From Ancylomarina subtilis (GTDB lineage Bacteria; Bacteroidota; Bacteroidia; Bacteroidales; Marinifilaceae), in contig NZ_SHKN01000002.1 of NCBI RefSeq assembly GCF_004217115.1, positions 248,001-312,000 on the forward strand: DNA of 64,000 bases, read 5' to 3'. The position numbers and the translations under genes are program-made. The notes beneath the pieces were generated by a model, which saw only the letters and a list, made by a program, of their open reading frames with translations, did not search any database and was not told where the DNA came from. Numbering within the stretch: position 1 is the stretch's first letter; the number at the start of each line of letters is the position of its first letter. This document shows, in pieces, positions 56,108 to 64,000 of the stretch.

Positions 56108-57394
56108 ATGATACGATTATTAAGACTAACATGCCTGTTGCTGATTTTTGCAACTAAACTGAGTTTTGCCTCGGTTGATTTTGATACTTACTTTGAAAAC
56201 AAAACCTTGCGGGTTGATTATTTATTGGGAGGTAATGCCAATGAACAAACGGTTTTTTTACAGCAAATAAAAAAGGAATCGTTTTGGGGAGGTACAACAA
56301 AGAACCTTGTTGATAGCTTTAATTATGGCAATTTTCGTTTTAAATTGATTGACAAAGCTTCAGAAACTTTAATTTATTCCAGAGGATTTGGATCCTTGTT
56401 TCAGGAGTGGCAAGCTACGCCGGAAGCTAAAACGCTGAACCGATCCTATTATCAGGTTAATGTGATGCCATTTCCAAAGCATAAAGCCCAATTTGTCATT
56501 GATTATAGAAACAGAGATGGTGTTTATGTCAAGTTGTTTGAGTACGAAATTGATCCTGAAAATTATTTTATTCTTGAAGAAAAGGCCATGGATGTCAATT
56601 CCAGTAAGCTGATGGGGAAAGGTAAAGCAAGTGAAAGCATTGATATCGCTTTTATTGCCGAAGGTTATACTCAGGAAGAAATGGGTAAATTTCGAGCTGA
56701 TGTTGAACGAATTGCAGGTTATGTTTTAAATGTAGAACCGTTTAAATCTTATGCTGATCGATTTAATATTTACGCTTTGGAATCTGTTTCTGAAGATTCG
56801 GGACCAGATATACCAGGGCAGCACATTTATAAGAATACTGTTCTTAATTCAACGTTTTACACATTTGATTCTGAGCGTTATCTAACGACTTCAGATTTAA
56901 AAACGATGCACGATATTGCTGCCAATGTACCTTATGATCATATTTTCGTATTGATAAATACAGATAAATATGGAGGAGCAGGGATCTACAATTATTACAC
57001 CTCTTGTGCATCAGATCACAAACTGTCGAGAGAAGTTGCCAGTCATGAGTTTGGCCATGGTTTTGTGGGTTTAGCAGATGAATATTATAATGATAGCGTA
57101 TCGGTTGAAGATTTTTATAATCTGAAAGTTGAGCCTTGGGAACCTAATATCACAACCCTTGTCGATTTTGATCGTAAATGGAAATCGATGTTTGAGAAGG
57201 GAATCGTGACACCCACTCCGAGAACGGAAGAGTATGAAGGAAAGGTTGGGCTTTTCGAAGGTGGTGGCTATATGAGTAAAGGCATGTTTTCACCAGTTAT
57301 GGATTGCAAAATGAAAACAAACAATAAAGACGAATTTTGCCCTGTTTGCCAAAAGGCATGCGAAAGAATGATTCGCTTTACAATTGGGGAATAA
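56108..57394 (+). CDS. Secreted M64-family zinc metallopeptidase
   Basis: 428 residues with signal peptide (MIRLLRL...KLSFAS). N-terminal beta domain (~20-150), then the M64 peptidase domain with SHEFGHGFVGLADEYY (HEFGH at 313-317; the third ligand is in LADEYY). The founding member cleaves IgA; most Bacteroidota members have unknown targets. Cysteine pairs near the C-terminus (DCKMKTNNKDEFCPVCQKAC) probably stabilise it. A single gene ending in a strong bidirectional terminator. Confidence 0.92.
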   Translation: MIRLLRLTCLLLIFATKLSFASVDFDTYFENKTLRVDYLLGGNANEQTVFLQQIKKESFWGGTTKNLVDSFNYGNFRFKLIDKASETLIYSRGFGSLFQEWQATPEAKTLNRSYYQVNVMPFPKHKAQFVIDYRNRDGVYVKLFEYEIDPENYFILEEKAMDVNSSKLMGKGKASESIDIAFIAEGYTQEEMGKFRADVERIAGYVLNVEPFKSYADRFNIYALESVSEDSGPDIPGQHIYKNTVLNSTFYTFDSERYLTTSDLKTMHDIAANVPYDHIFVLINTDKYGGAGIYNYYTSCASDHKLSREVASHEFGHGFVGLADEYYNDSVSVEDFYNLKVEPWEPNITTLVDFDRKWKSMFEKGIVTPTPRTEEYEGKVGLFEGGGYMSKGMFSPVMDCKMKTNNKDEFCPVCQKACERMIRFTIGE

Positions 57395-57410
57395 ACGTTT
57401 TCTCAAATAT

Positions 57411-57448
57411 AAAAAAAATGCACTCATTAAGATGAGTGCATTTTTTTT
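57411..57448. terminator. Bidirectional terminator
   Basis: 12-bp perfect core stem (57416-57427 / 57432-57443), loop TAAG, extended by A-T pairs. Ends the M64 gene (+) and the DUF6249 gene (-). Confidence 0.92.
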
Positions 57449-57470
57449 TACAAAGAATAAATACTTTTGG

Positions 57471-57794
57471 CTATTCTTTATCTTTCTTAGCGAGGCTGTA
57501 GAATGTTAGTAAAGCCAGACCTCCAAATAAGAAGATCATAGAGAAATACGAAACTTCTTCGCTCATTCGGGTATATTCTTCAAGAATATTTCCAACTAAA
57601 ATACCAATAGCTAAACCAATAGCCAGGATTCCATATTTTAAACTCTCCAGAGTTCTATCTTTGGTTGCACTTACCAAAAGTTCAGCGCTAAGCCCTTTTT
57701 CAATTAAGGCTTTTCTTTCACGATGACGGTGAACAAGAAAAATGATCAAAGGAATTGTTCCAAATACGATTGCGGGTACAATAATTTCTTCCAT
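57471..57794 (-). CDS. DUF6249-like small membrane protein
   Basis: 107 residues with three hydrophobic helices: near 5-20, 52-70 and 82-100. HRHRERKALIEKGLSAELL between the first two helices is typical of DUF6249 proteins found next to ECF sigma factor genes. The sigma factor gene lies divergent, 345 bp away. Function unknown. Confidence 0.65.
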   Translation of the reverse strand: MEEIIVPAIVFGTIPLIIFLVHRHRERKALIEKGLSAELLVSATKDRTLESLKYGILAIGLAIGILVGNILEEYTRMSEEVSYFSMIFLFGGLALLTFYSLAKKDKE

Positions 57795-58139
57795 ACTATA
57801 AGTTTTATTGAATGATTAATAATTTTAAATTGATAGCGAAAACTTTATTTTTTTTGCTTTCAACTTTATGACGCCATGTCTGAAGAAAGGGTTACAATAA
57901 AAATGAAGTATTTTATTTTGAAAGAATATCTGGTTGTAAATCATTATCTTGCATTTTGTATGTGATGTTTGTTTCATTTTATTTGTAACCAATATGAGAT
58001 TGGTGCGTCTAATTATTAGTAGTTCGAAACAAATGCAACATTAAAAGTCTTTATGTAGTCTATTGTATAGTGAAGTAGAAATGTGGGAAGAAAAACGTTT
58101 CTGAACGAGTTTGTTAATCCAGTTTCTTAAGATTAGAAC
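57795..58139. other. Divergent intergenic region
   Basis: 345 bp between the DUF6249 gene (-) and the sigma factor gene (+). AT-rich; I see no gene, no stable hairpin and no exact promoter pair. Operators may exist but cannot be named. Confidence 0.4.
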
Positions 58140-58715
58140 ATGAAATCGAACAAGGATAGCTATTATATACAAAAAATAAAAAATGGTGATGTAGGTGCAT
58201 ATGCCTATTTGGTAGACCGTCATAAAAAGATGGCTTTTAATATTGCTATGCAAATTATAGGGAACAGGGAAGATGCAGAAGAAATAACTCAGGATTCCTT
58301 TTTAAAAGCCTATCAGGCTTTAGATTCATATAAGGGAGAGTCAAAATTTTCGACATGGCTTTATCGTATTATATACAATGCATCTATTTCGAAGATGCGA
58401 AAAAAAAAATTAGATCAGGTTTCAATTGATGATGATTATACGGCATCGGTAAATGTAAAAACGACGCAATCGGCATTACAGGATTTAACAAATGAGGAGC
58501 AGAAACTCTATATTAATAGGGCTCTTAATAAGATGAATGGTGATGAAAAGATAATCATTAGTCTCTTTTATTTGGAAGAGAATTCAATTGATGAGGTTAG
58601 TGAAGTAACCGGATTGAGCGTAGCAAACGTCAAAGTTAAATTACATCGATCCCGTAAGAAATTATACGGTATCTTAGAGCAGTTTTTACAGAAGGAGTTA
58701 AAGACTATTCTTTAA
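58140..58715 (+). CDS. ECF-type RNA polymerase sigma factor
   Basis: 191 residues. Region 2 (~20-85: AYLVDRHKKMAFNIAMQIIGNREDAEEITQDSFLKAYQAL, then STWLYRIIYNASI) and region 4 (~125-180: SLFYLEENSIDEVSEVTGLSVANVKVKLHRSRKKL). There is no region 1 or 3. It probably controls an envelope or stress regulon. The gene 62 nt downstream encodes a small membrane protein that may restrain it. Confidence 0.92.
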   Translation: MKSNKDSYYIQKIKNGDVGAYAYLVDRHKKMAFNIAMQIIGNREDAEEITQDSFLKAYQALDSYKGESKFSTWLYRIIYNASISKMRKKKLDQVSIDDDYTASVNVKTTQSALQDLTNEEQKLYINRALNKMNGDEKIIISLFYLEENSIDEVSEVTGLSVANVKVKLHRSRKKLYGILEQFLQKELKTIL

Positions 58716-58777
58716 TTGAAGATATCAGAGTACTAAAAATAAACTTGCTTTTTCTAATTGATCAAAACTTAGAACAG

Positions 58778-59200
58778 ATGCAAAAAGAAGATATTTATAA
58801 AGACGAATTTATTAAGAAGTTGTTGAGTGATGTTGAGCTTGAAGAGCCGTCTACTGATTTCACAAAGAATGTGATGGATGACGTCATGCAGGATTGGCTC
58901 GAAAATTCTGTGAGCGTTAAGAAGAGAATGCCCCTAAAGCGTTTGTTCATACTAATTGCGATTGTTTTATTGGCTGTTGTGATCTTATTAGGGACTGATG
59001 TACACAGTATTGTAGCATCTTGGGATCATCCTTTTATTCAGCAGCTCAACGCAATTTTAATAGAGCCGATACACAATTTATTGATGGTGGCATTTAATCG
59101 TATTGTGAGTTTACCTCCTATTGTTTATATAATTATGATTGCAGGTTTGTCATTAATTGTATTTGACAATTTGGTGAAAAAAATGTTGCACCAATCCTGA
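58778..59200 (+). CDS. Putative anti-sigma-like membrane protein
   Basis: 140 residues from the ATG at 58778 (the TTG at 58745 is less likely). The cytoplasmic N-terminus (DEFIKKLLSDVELEEPSTDFTKNVMDDVMQDW) is followed by two helices (~58-76 and ~110-128). PSxDFTxxVM is a pattern of proteins paired with ECF sigma genes in Bacteroidota. There is no zinc-type anti-sigma motif. The role is inferred from the pairing with the sigma gene. Confidence 0.6.
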   Translation: MQKEDIYKDEFIKKLLSDVELEEPSTDFTKNVMDDVMQDWLENSVSVKKRMPLKRLFILIAIVLLAVVILLGTDVHSIVASWDHPFIQQLNAILIEPIHNLLMVAFNRIVSLPPIVYIIMIAGLSLIVFDNLVKKMLHQS

Positions 59201-59221
59201 TTTTTTAATTAGAAGTGCAAA

Positions 59222-59256
59222 AAAAATGCTGTGGGTTCATCCAACAGCATTTTTTT
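59222..59256. terminator. Bidirectional terminator
   Basis: Stem ATGCTGT / ACAGCAT (59226-59232 / 59244-59250) with one G-A mismatch and two more G-C pairs above; A-run before, T-run after. Serves the anti-sigma-like gene (+) and DUF3127 (-). Confidence 0.8.
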
Positions 59257-59268
59257 ATGAGTTATATC

Positions 59269-59637
59269 CTAGAAAGGAAGATCATCTTCTTCTGGTGCTG
59301 GAGGCATATCAGCAGCATTGAATTCAGGCATTTCAGCTGAAGCTGCAGCTTGCATCTTTTCAATTCTCCAGGCTTCAAGATTCGAAAAGTAGTTTACTTT
59401 TCCATCTTTTTCCCATTTTCTACCTCTGATGTTGAAAGAAACTTTAATGTTTTCGTTAACAGAAACTGTTTCTAATAAATCACAACGATCTTGAGTTAAT
59501 TGAAACTTGATGAAATCATTCCATTCTGAATTTCTTTCATTTTCAACCTCAATTACAAATTCTCTTTTCTTAAAACGATCGCTTATTTGTTGTGTATCCT
59601 CCTTAAGGATAACCTTGCCGTTAATTTCGAAGTTCAT
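59269..59637 (-). CDS. DUF3127 OB-fold protein with SSB-like acidic tail
   Basis: 122 residues: a beta-rich domain (~1-95: MNFEINGKVILKEDTQQ, FKKREFVIEV, KVSFNIRGRKW) followed by an Ala/Pro-rich linker and the end EEDDLPF (116-122). DUF3127 proteins are thought to bind single-stranded DNA because of the fold; the tail resembles the SSB C-terminal peptide DDDIPF that recruits RecQ, PriA and others. The role is inferred. Housekeeping ssb is not in the window. Confidence 0.8.
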   Translation of the reverse strand: MNFEINGKVILKEDTQQISDRFKKREFVIEVENERNSEWNDFIKFQLTQDRCDLLETVSVNENIKVSFNIRGRKWEKDGKVNYFSNLEAWRIEKMQAAASAEMPEFNAADMPPAPEEDDLPF

Positions 59638-59701
59638 ATAAATATCTTTTGCATAGTAAGCAATGTACTTACTGTAGTTTGTTTATTATTTTGGGGTAGA
59701 A

Positions 59702-60139
59702 TTATTCTCTGATGATTACGATTTTCTCGATTTTATCACCCATTCTAATTTGATCGATCACCTCAAGACCTTCGAAAACTTTTCCGAAACAAGTGTGCTG
59801 ACGGTCTAGGTGAGATGTGTTCTCACGACTGTGGCAAATGAAGAATTGAGATCCACCTGTGTTTCTACCAGCATGCGCCATTGAAAGAACACCTCTGTCG
59901 TGATATTGGTTATCACCAGTCAATTCACATTTGATTGTATGACCAGGTCCACCAGCACCAGTTCCGTCAGGACATCCGCCTTGGATTACGAAATTCGGAA
60001 TCACACGGTGAAAAGTTAATCCATCGTAAAATCCTTTTTCGGAAAGATTAACAAAATTTTGAACTGTAGTTGGTGCATCTTTTTCGAAGAATTCCACCTT
60101 CATTAAACCTTTCTCGGTATGAATTTCTGCTTGTAACAT
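59702..60139 (-). CDS. Cyclophilin-type peptidyl-prolyl isomerase
   Basis: 145 residues, no signal peptide, so probably cytoplasmic. Core features: TFHRVIPNFVIQGGCPDGTGAGGPG (Arg-Phe-Gln catalytic face), SMAHAGRNTGGSQFFICHS and HTCFGKVFEGLEVID. It speeds proline isomerisation. It is the first of three isomerase genes in this region, 343 bp from the next one. Confidence 0.93.
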   Translation of the reverse strand: MLQAEIHTEKGLMKVEFFEKDAPTTVQNFVNLSEKGFYDGLTFHRVIPNFVIQGGCPDGTGAGGPGHTIKCELTGDNQYHDRGVLSMAHAGRNTGGSQFFICHSRENTSHLDRQHTCFGKVFEGLEVIDQIRMGDKIEKIVIIRE

Positions 60140-60482
60140 ATCTCTGATTTTTATTGATTTTAACTACTAAAACTGAAGATTGAAAGTACTCATTTTCTTT
60201 CAAATAGTCTTTGCCAGATCCAAATTAATTCAAATTGAAAGTGTTCTCTACACTTTGATTATGAGTCTGTTTAAGTGTAAATGCTTAGCAAATAAGAACT
60301 TGTCATTTTGATGAGCTATTGTTATTAATCTTGCTCTGTACTTTCTATCAGCCTACAAAGCTAAGAAAAGAATTGTACTCGCAAAAGGAAAAAAAATCCC
60401 TTTCCGATATAAATCGAAAAGGGAATATTTTAATAAAGATCCGTTGATACAGATTCTTTAAGGTCTTATCGTTTCTTAAATA
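60140..60482. other. Intergenic region between isomerase genes
   Basis: 343 bp. The left part is AT-rich with no gene; the right part holds the terminator at 60397-60424. No exact promoter for the cyclophilin gene was seen. Confidence 0.4.
60397..60424 (-). terminator. Intrinsic terminator (minus)
   Basis: 7-bp outer stem (60397-60403 / 60418-60424), one mismatch, then 3-4 more pairs; TTTTTTT follows on the minus strand. Ends the FKBP lipoprotein gene. Confidence 0.8.
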
Positions 60483-61190
60483 TTATTTTTTTGCAGGAGC
60501 TTCTTCCTTAACAATATCAAGAAGTTCAACTTCAAAAATAAGAGTAGAGTTTGGTCCGATATTAGCACCTGCTCCACGAGCACCATATGCTAAGTCTGAA
60601 GGAATATAAAGTTCCCACTTAGAACCAACAGACATCAATTGTAAAGCTTCAGTCCATCCTTTAATAACACGAGTTGGTAAGAAAGTAACTGGCTTACCGC
60701 CTTTGTATGAAGAGTCAAACTCTTTACCATCAATAGTTGTTCCACGGTAGTGAACTTTTACTTTCTGATCTTTAGTTGGGATAGCACCTTTACCTTCAGT
60801 TAGAACTTTGTATTGAAGTCCGCTTTCAGTTGTTACAACACCTTCTTTTGCTTTGTTTTCCTCAAGAAATTTTTCACCAGCAACTTTGTTTTTCTCAGCT
60901 GCTTTGGTCTTAAGTTCTTTGATAAATTTGTTAATAATGGCACCACCAGCACGAGGTTCGATTCTTAAATCTTCTTGAGCTAATGCAGCATTTAAACCTG
61001 CTAAAAGAGCATCCTGATTGATCTCTTCAAGGCTGTTTTGCAATAAGTTTCCACCGAAACTGGCACCAATGCTATAGCTTACAGAATCAACCGTTGTGTT
61101 CAAAGCCATATTAGTGTCTACTTTTTTATCGCAAGAGCTAAATGCGAATACGCCTAGTCCTAATGCTAGAGTTAATGCTTTTAATTTCAT
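60483..61190 (-). CDS. FKBP-type peptidyl-prolyl isomerase, lipoprotein
   Basis: 235 residues. Lipobox FSSC at ~17-20, an N-terminal Mip/FkpA-like dimerisation region (~25-105), and the FKBP domain (~120-228: VHYRGTTIDGKEFDSSYKGGKPVTF, VIKGWTEALQLMSVGSKWELYIPSDLAYG). It acts in the periplasm. It lies 31 nt downstream of a second FKBP gene, without a terminator between, so the two form an operon. Confidence 0.92.
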   Translation of the reverse strand: MKLKALTLALGLGVFAFSSCDKKVDTNMALNTTVDSVSYSIGASFGGNLLQNSLEEINQDALLAGLNAALAQEDLRIEPRAGGAIINKFIKELKTKAAEKNKVAGEKFLEENKAKEGVVTTESGLQYKVLTEGKGAIPTKDQKVKVHYRGTTIDGKEFDSSYKGGKPVTFLPTRVIKGWTEALQLMSVGSKWELYIPSDLAYGARGAGANIGPNSTLIFEVELLDIVKEEAPAKK

Positions 61191-61221
61191 TGTTTTTAAT
61201 GTTTAGTTTATCTGTAATTAA

Positions 61222-61824
61222 TTATACAATTTCTAATAACTCTACGTCAAAGATAAGAGTGGTGTGTGGGCCGATTAAGTTACCCGCTCCTTGTGCGCCA
61301 TAAGCAAGGTTTGAAGGAACAAATAGTTTCCATTTCGATCCTAAAGGCATTAACTGAAGTGCTTCAACCCATCCAGCGATTACACCGTTTACTGGGAATA
61401 CTGCAGGTTCACCACGATTTACAGAGCTATCAAATACAGTTCCGTTAATCAATGTTCCATGGTAGTGACATTTTACGCTATCAGTTGCTTTAGGAATCTC
61501 GCCATTACCTTCGGTGATGATTTGGTACTGAAGACCGCTTTCTAGTTCAATTACACCTTCATTTTTCTTATTCTCTTCAAGAAATTTCTTCCCTTCACCA
61601 ATAGCCTGACCAGCTTGCTCTTCTTGCATTTTAGTGAAAAATTCCTGTAGAATTCCGTTTGCTTCTTCAGGAGATACTTCTGGCATTTTTCCGTTAAATG
61701 CTGCATCAAGAGCTTCAACAAATGGCTCAGTGCTTAATGTTTTAACACCTGAAGTAATTAAGTTGCTTGCAATGCTTAAACCAAGGCAATAGCTTACCTT
61801 ATCTTGTTCTTCTGTATATTTCAT
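61222..61824 (-). CDS. FKBP-type peptidyl-prolyl isomerase, cytoplasmic
   Basis: 200 residues with no signal sequence; an N-terminal helical region (~1-80), then FKBP domain (~90-199: CHYHGTLINGTVFDSSVNRGEPAVF, VIAGWVEALQLMPLGSKWKLFVP). It is close in sequence to the lipoprotein gene product and probably arose by duplication, one copy staying inside the cell. Start at 61824 gives MKYTEEQDKVSYCLGL, which matches the start of the dimerisation region. Confidence 0.92.
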   Translation of the reverse strand: MKYTEEQDKVSYCLGLSIASNLITSGVKTLSTEPFVEALDAAFNGKMPEVSPEEANGILQEFFTKMQEEQAGQAIGEGKKFLEENKKNEGVIELESGLQYQIITEGNGEIPKATDSVKCHYHGTLINGTVFDSSVNRGEPAVFPVNGVIAGWVEALQLMPLGSKWKLFVPSNLAYGAQGAGNLIGPHTTLIFDVELLEIV

Positions 61825-62037
61825 CTATTCAAAATTATTCGTCTCAAAAAAGAGTTTAAAATATCAAATTGCAGATTCTAAAACACTTGCAATTGAAATT
61901 AATCCTCATTTGGTTTGAGAAATAGTTATTATATTGTTTTTCAGTTAATTATGTTGTTTGAAAAAAACAAAGCCCTAAGTTAATAGTTTTCGATAAGAAT
62001 GCTAGGAAAGGGGGCGTTTTTTAAGATTTTTTTAAAT

Positions 62038-62730
62038 TTATTGGCTCTCATCTTCGAAATTGAAACCCTCAATTTTTGATGCTCTGAGAATATGATGTTT
62101 GCCTGGAGGACCTGCTAGTCTTTTGACTTCAAAACCAGATGCCCGAAGGGCTCTTTTCACAATCCCTTTTGAGCAATAAGTAACTAGACTAGCATCGGTA
62201 TTGGAACAATTATATATTTTTTTGAAGATATTTTCATGCCATAGCTCAGGCTGAATATCGGGAGCAAAGGCATCAAAATAAATCAGATCATATTTATCTT
62301 CCAAAGTAATCTTTTTTAAGTCTCCCTCTATTTTTTTTAGGTTGAAATAGTCAGATATCTGATACGTTTGATTCCATTTAACCTGATGTAATTTGTTAAA
62401 TAAATCGGTGTTTTTAAAATCAATTTGTTGGGGATAATTCAGGACTTTGAGTTGATCTTCCTCAACGGGGTAGCGTTCTATGCTGTGATATTCAATCAAC
62501 CTTTTATGAGTCTCAGCTTCAACAAGACTTAGGTAGGCATTGAGACCGGTTCCAAAGCCAATTTCTAAAATACGAATCGGGTTTTTATCAGAAAATCGCA
62601 AACCTGCATTTATGTAAACATGTATGGCTTCCTGAATAGCACCATGTGTTGAATGATAATGTTCGTTCAATTCTGGAATAAATATGGTGTGTGAACCATC
62701 TTCGGTTAATTTTATTTCTCTTTTCAGCAT
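62038..62730 (-). CDS. mnmD: tRNA (mnm5s2U34) methyltransferase, MnmD type
   Basis: 230 residues. SAM-binding RILEIGFGTGLNAYLS (~53-68), YFDAFAPDIQPELW (~150-163) and VTYCSKGIVKRALRASGF, as in the MnmC N-terminal (methyltransferase) domain. It makes the last methylation on the wobble base of tRNAs. The FAD-dependent MnmC2 half is not fused, as is usual for MnmD-type proteins. Its start is 24 nt after the MATE stop. Confidence 0.9.
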   Translation of the reverse strand: MLKREIKLTEDGSHTIFIPELNEHYHSTHGAIQEAIHVYINAGLRFSDKNPIRILEIGFGTGLNAYLSLVEAETHKRLIEYHSIERYPVEEDQLKVLNYPQQIDFKNTDLFNKLHQVKWNQTYQISDYFNLKKIEGDLKKITLEDKYDLIYFDAFAPDIQPELWHENIFKKIYNCSNTDASLVTYCSKGIVKRALRASGFEVKRLAGPPGKHHILRASKIEGFNFEDESQ

Positions 62731-62754
62731 GGTGGCAATTAATAATGCATAGTA

Positions 62755-64000
62755 CTATGATTCTCTTTTACTGGTCTGATTTTTTTCAGGTTTAATTGGT
62801 GAAATGATAACAGCTTGTTGTCGTAATCGACTTGGTAACAAGCTAATCCATTTCTTCTGAAAGGGTAATTCCTGATCATTATCCGGATGACGAAGCAACA
62901 CGATAATAAACCCAAAAAACAAGAAACTGCCTTTGAGTATACTCGACAGGGTAAGGCCCCACCAAACTGCTGTGACAGGTACAAATTCGTGCTTAAGATA
63001 CTCTTGAAAAAGTGGTAGGATTTCAACAAGACTATAGGCAAAAATAAATGCAAATGGGATACGTAATATATTTCCGCTTATCCCAATAATGGCTGGAGGC
63101 ATGGCTTTACCAATGCCATTAAAAGCCCCTGTTGCTGTAATTTCAACGCACATGAAAATTTGTGAATAGCTGAGGATGATTAAATAAACAACACCCATTT
63201 TTAAAACAGCAGGTTCGTTTCCTTTTATAAAAAGGCTGAAGACTTCGGCTCCAAAAAAATAAAATAAAGCAGTACTGATTAAGCCTAAAAATGAAGCAAT
63301 ACCTAAAGTGATAAAAAAACCTTTTTGGATTCTGTCCCAACGTTTGGCTCCAAAGTTTTGCCCCGTAAAAGTTCCCAGTGCTGACGAAAAGCCTAAGGCT
63401 GTCATCCAGGAAAGAGCTTCAACCTGAGAGCCTATGGATTGTACGGATAAGGGCATACTGTTTCCTTGTGCAATATTATTCATGACTCGTGCAAGAACGA
63501 TGGCTAATAAGGCAAAACATGCGGATTGTAAAGCAACTGGTCCTCCTATTTTAACGATTGGTGTTAAGAACTGCTTTTGTAATTTGCCTAAATAGTGTTT
63601 GGTTGAAAGTGGTTGATATTTTCCTTTTAATAAGAAAATAAATATCCCGAATACCAAAAGCTGAGAACTAACAGTTGCAATTGCTGCTCCTTCAGCACCC
63701 ATAGCAGGAATAGGTCCCCATCCGAAAATCAGGATTGGATCGATAATCATATTAATAATCAGACCTACAGCATTTACGAAGAAAGGAATTTTTGTTTTGC
63801 CTGTTCCATTATAAATAGCTGACAATGTAATGTTAGAATAAGTGAAAGGCATGCCAAGCGCTACAATTCTTAAATATGTAAATGCGGTTTGGTTTACAAA
63901 ATCACTCTCAATCTGAAACAGACTTATAATTGATCCCGTAAATAACCATACAAGTATCGCAAAACCAATAGAAAGAACTAATGAAAGACCCAAAGCATTT
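62755..64000 (-). CDS. MATE-family efflux transporter (partial, N-terminus outside)
   Basis: The frame is open to the end of the window, so the TTG at 63993 is not the start and the first ~50-90 residues are missing. Seen: several helices with AIYNGTGKTKIPFFVNAVGLIINMIIDPILIFG, AIATVSSQLLVFG and a central VEALSWMTALGFSSALGTFTGQNFGAKR, as in MATE drug/Na+ exporters. The substrate is not predictable. The gene is followed at 24 nt by mnmD on the same strand. Confidence 0.9.
   Translation of the reverse strand, partial: NALGLSLVLSIGFAILVWLFTGSIISLFQIESDFVNQTAFTYLRIVALGMPFTYSNITLSAIYNGTGKTKIPFFVNAVGLIINMIIDPILIFGWGPIPAMGAEGAAIATVSSQLLVFGIFIFLLKGKYQPLSTKHYLGKLQKQFLTPIVKIGGPVALQSACFALLAIVLARVMNNIAQGNSMPLSVQSIGSQVEALSWMTALGFSSALGTFTGQNFGAKRWDRIQKGFFITLGIASFLGLISTALFYFFGAEVFSLFIKGNEPAVLKMGVVYLIILSYSQIFMCVEITATGAFNGIGKAMPPAIIGISGNILRIPFAFIFAYSLVEILPLFQEYLKHEFVPVTAVWWGLTLSSILKGSFLFFGFIIVLLRHPDNDQELPFQKKWISLLPSRLRQQAVIISPIKPEKNQTSKRES

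Noticed and set aside
62739-63053. Minus-strand 104-residue frame
   Set aside because: It lies within the MATE gene in another frame and has no family motif; it is a shadow.
1-64000. tRNA, rRNA, IS or prophage
   Set aside because: I found no cloverleaf with the GTTC arm, no transposase motif and no terminal repeats. A dedicated search could still find an RNA that I missed.

Overview
The window is a low-GC chromosomal segment from a Gram-negative Bacteroidota bacterium. Signs of this are paired TTTG / TAnnTTTG promoter motifs, a TonB-dependent receptor with an N-terminal carboxypeptidase-like domain, a PorE-like outer-membrane protein, DUF3127, and many signal peptides ending in FAQ, HAQ or LAQ. 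Genes for ferredoxin-linked 2-oxoacid oxidation, ADP-forming acyl-CoA synthetase, flavodoxin and [FeFe]-hydrogenase maturation point to an anaerobe or facultative anaerobe. The order Bacteroidales/Marinilabiliales is a guess from general resemblance. I see no rRNA, tRNA, CRISPR array, insertion sequence or prophage.

Layout. 1-10.1 kb: end of an M28 peptidase gene, hydE (-), then on + an ADP-forming acyl-CoA synthetase, two membrane proteins, a flavodoxin, an aminotransferase and a four-gene 2-oxoacid:ferredoxin oxidoreductase cluster. Together these can run amino acid -> 2-oxoacid -> acyl-CoA -> acid + ATP, with electrons passed to ferredoxin or flavodoxin and possibly to H2. 10.2-17.5 kb: STAS-like protein, an alkaline-phosphatase-fold membrane transferase with a PAP2 phosphatase (-), an active/inactive M16 peptidase pair (+), and a strong candidate small RNA near 17.34-17.48 kb. 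17.5-23.4 kb: four minus-strand envelope genes (aquaporin, TonB receptor, OB-fold lipoprotein, Na+/alanine symporter). 23.6-31.6 kb: TPR protein, mutS2, Gate-domain permease, recQ, and an orphan LytTR regulator.

31.9-43.3 kb is the most unusual region: a NACHT-type STAND NTPase, a 1235-residue secreted protein built of 16 TPR-like repeats, a SpmA-SpmB fusion, an S4 protein, a GNAT, and a PorE-like protein that ends in three SPOR-like repeats instead of OmpA. 43.6-51.2 kb: E2 acyltransferase, recR, SSS symporter, a membrane-anchored reductive-dehalogenase-like protein, a KAS III enzyme, a chalcone-isomerase-like protein and a SemiSWEET-like protein.

51.2-55.9 kb holds the best candidate for an undescribed system: four overlapping minus-strand genes for exported proteins (LolA-like, a YidD with its own signal peptide, and two TPR proteins with C-terminal PGSG / TM2-like membrane modules), with a TM2-domain protein just upstream. 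56-64 kb: M64 peptidase, sigma factor and its putative regulator, DUF3127 with an SSB-like acidic tail, three peptidyl-prolyl isomerases, mnmD and a truncated MATE transporter. Functions are read from motifs only; no database search was possible.
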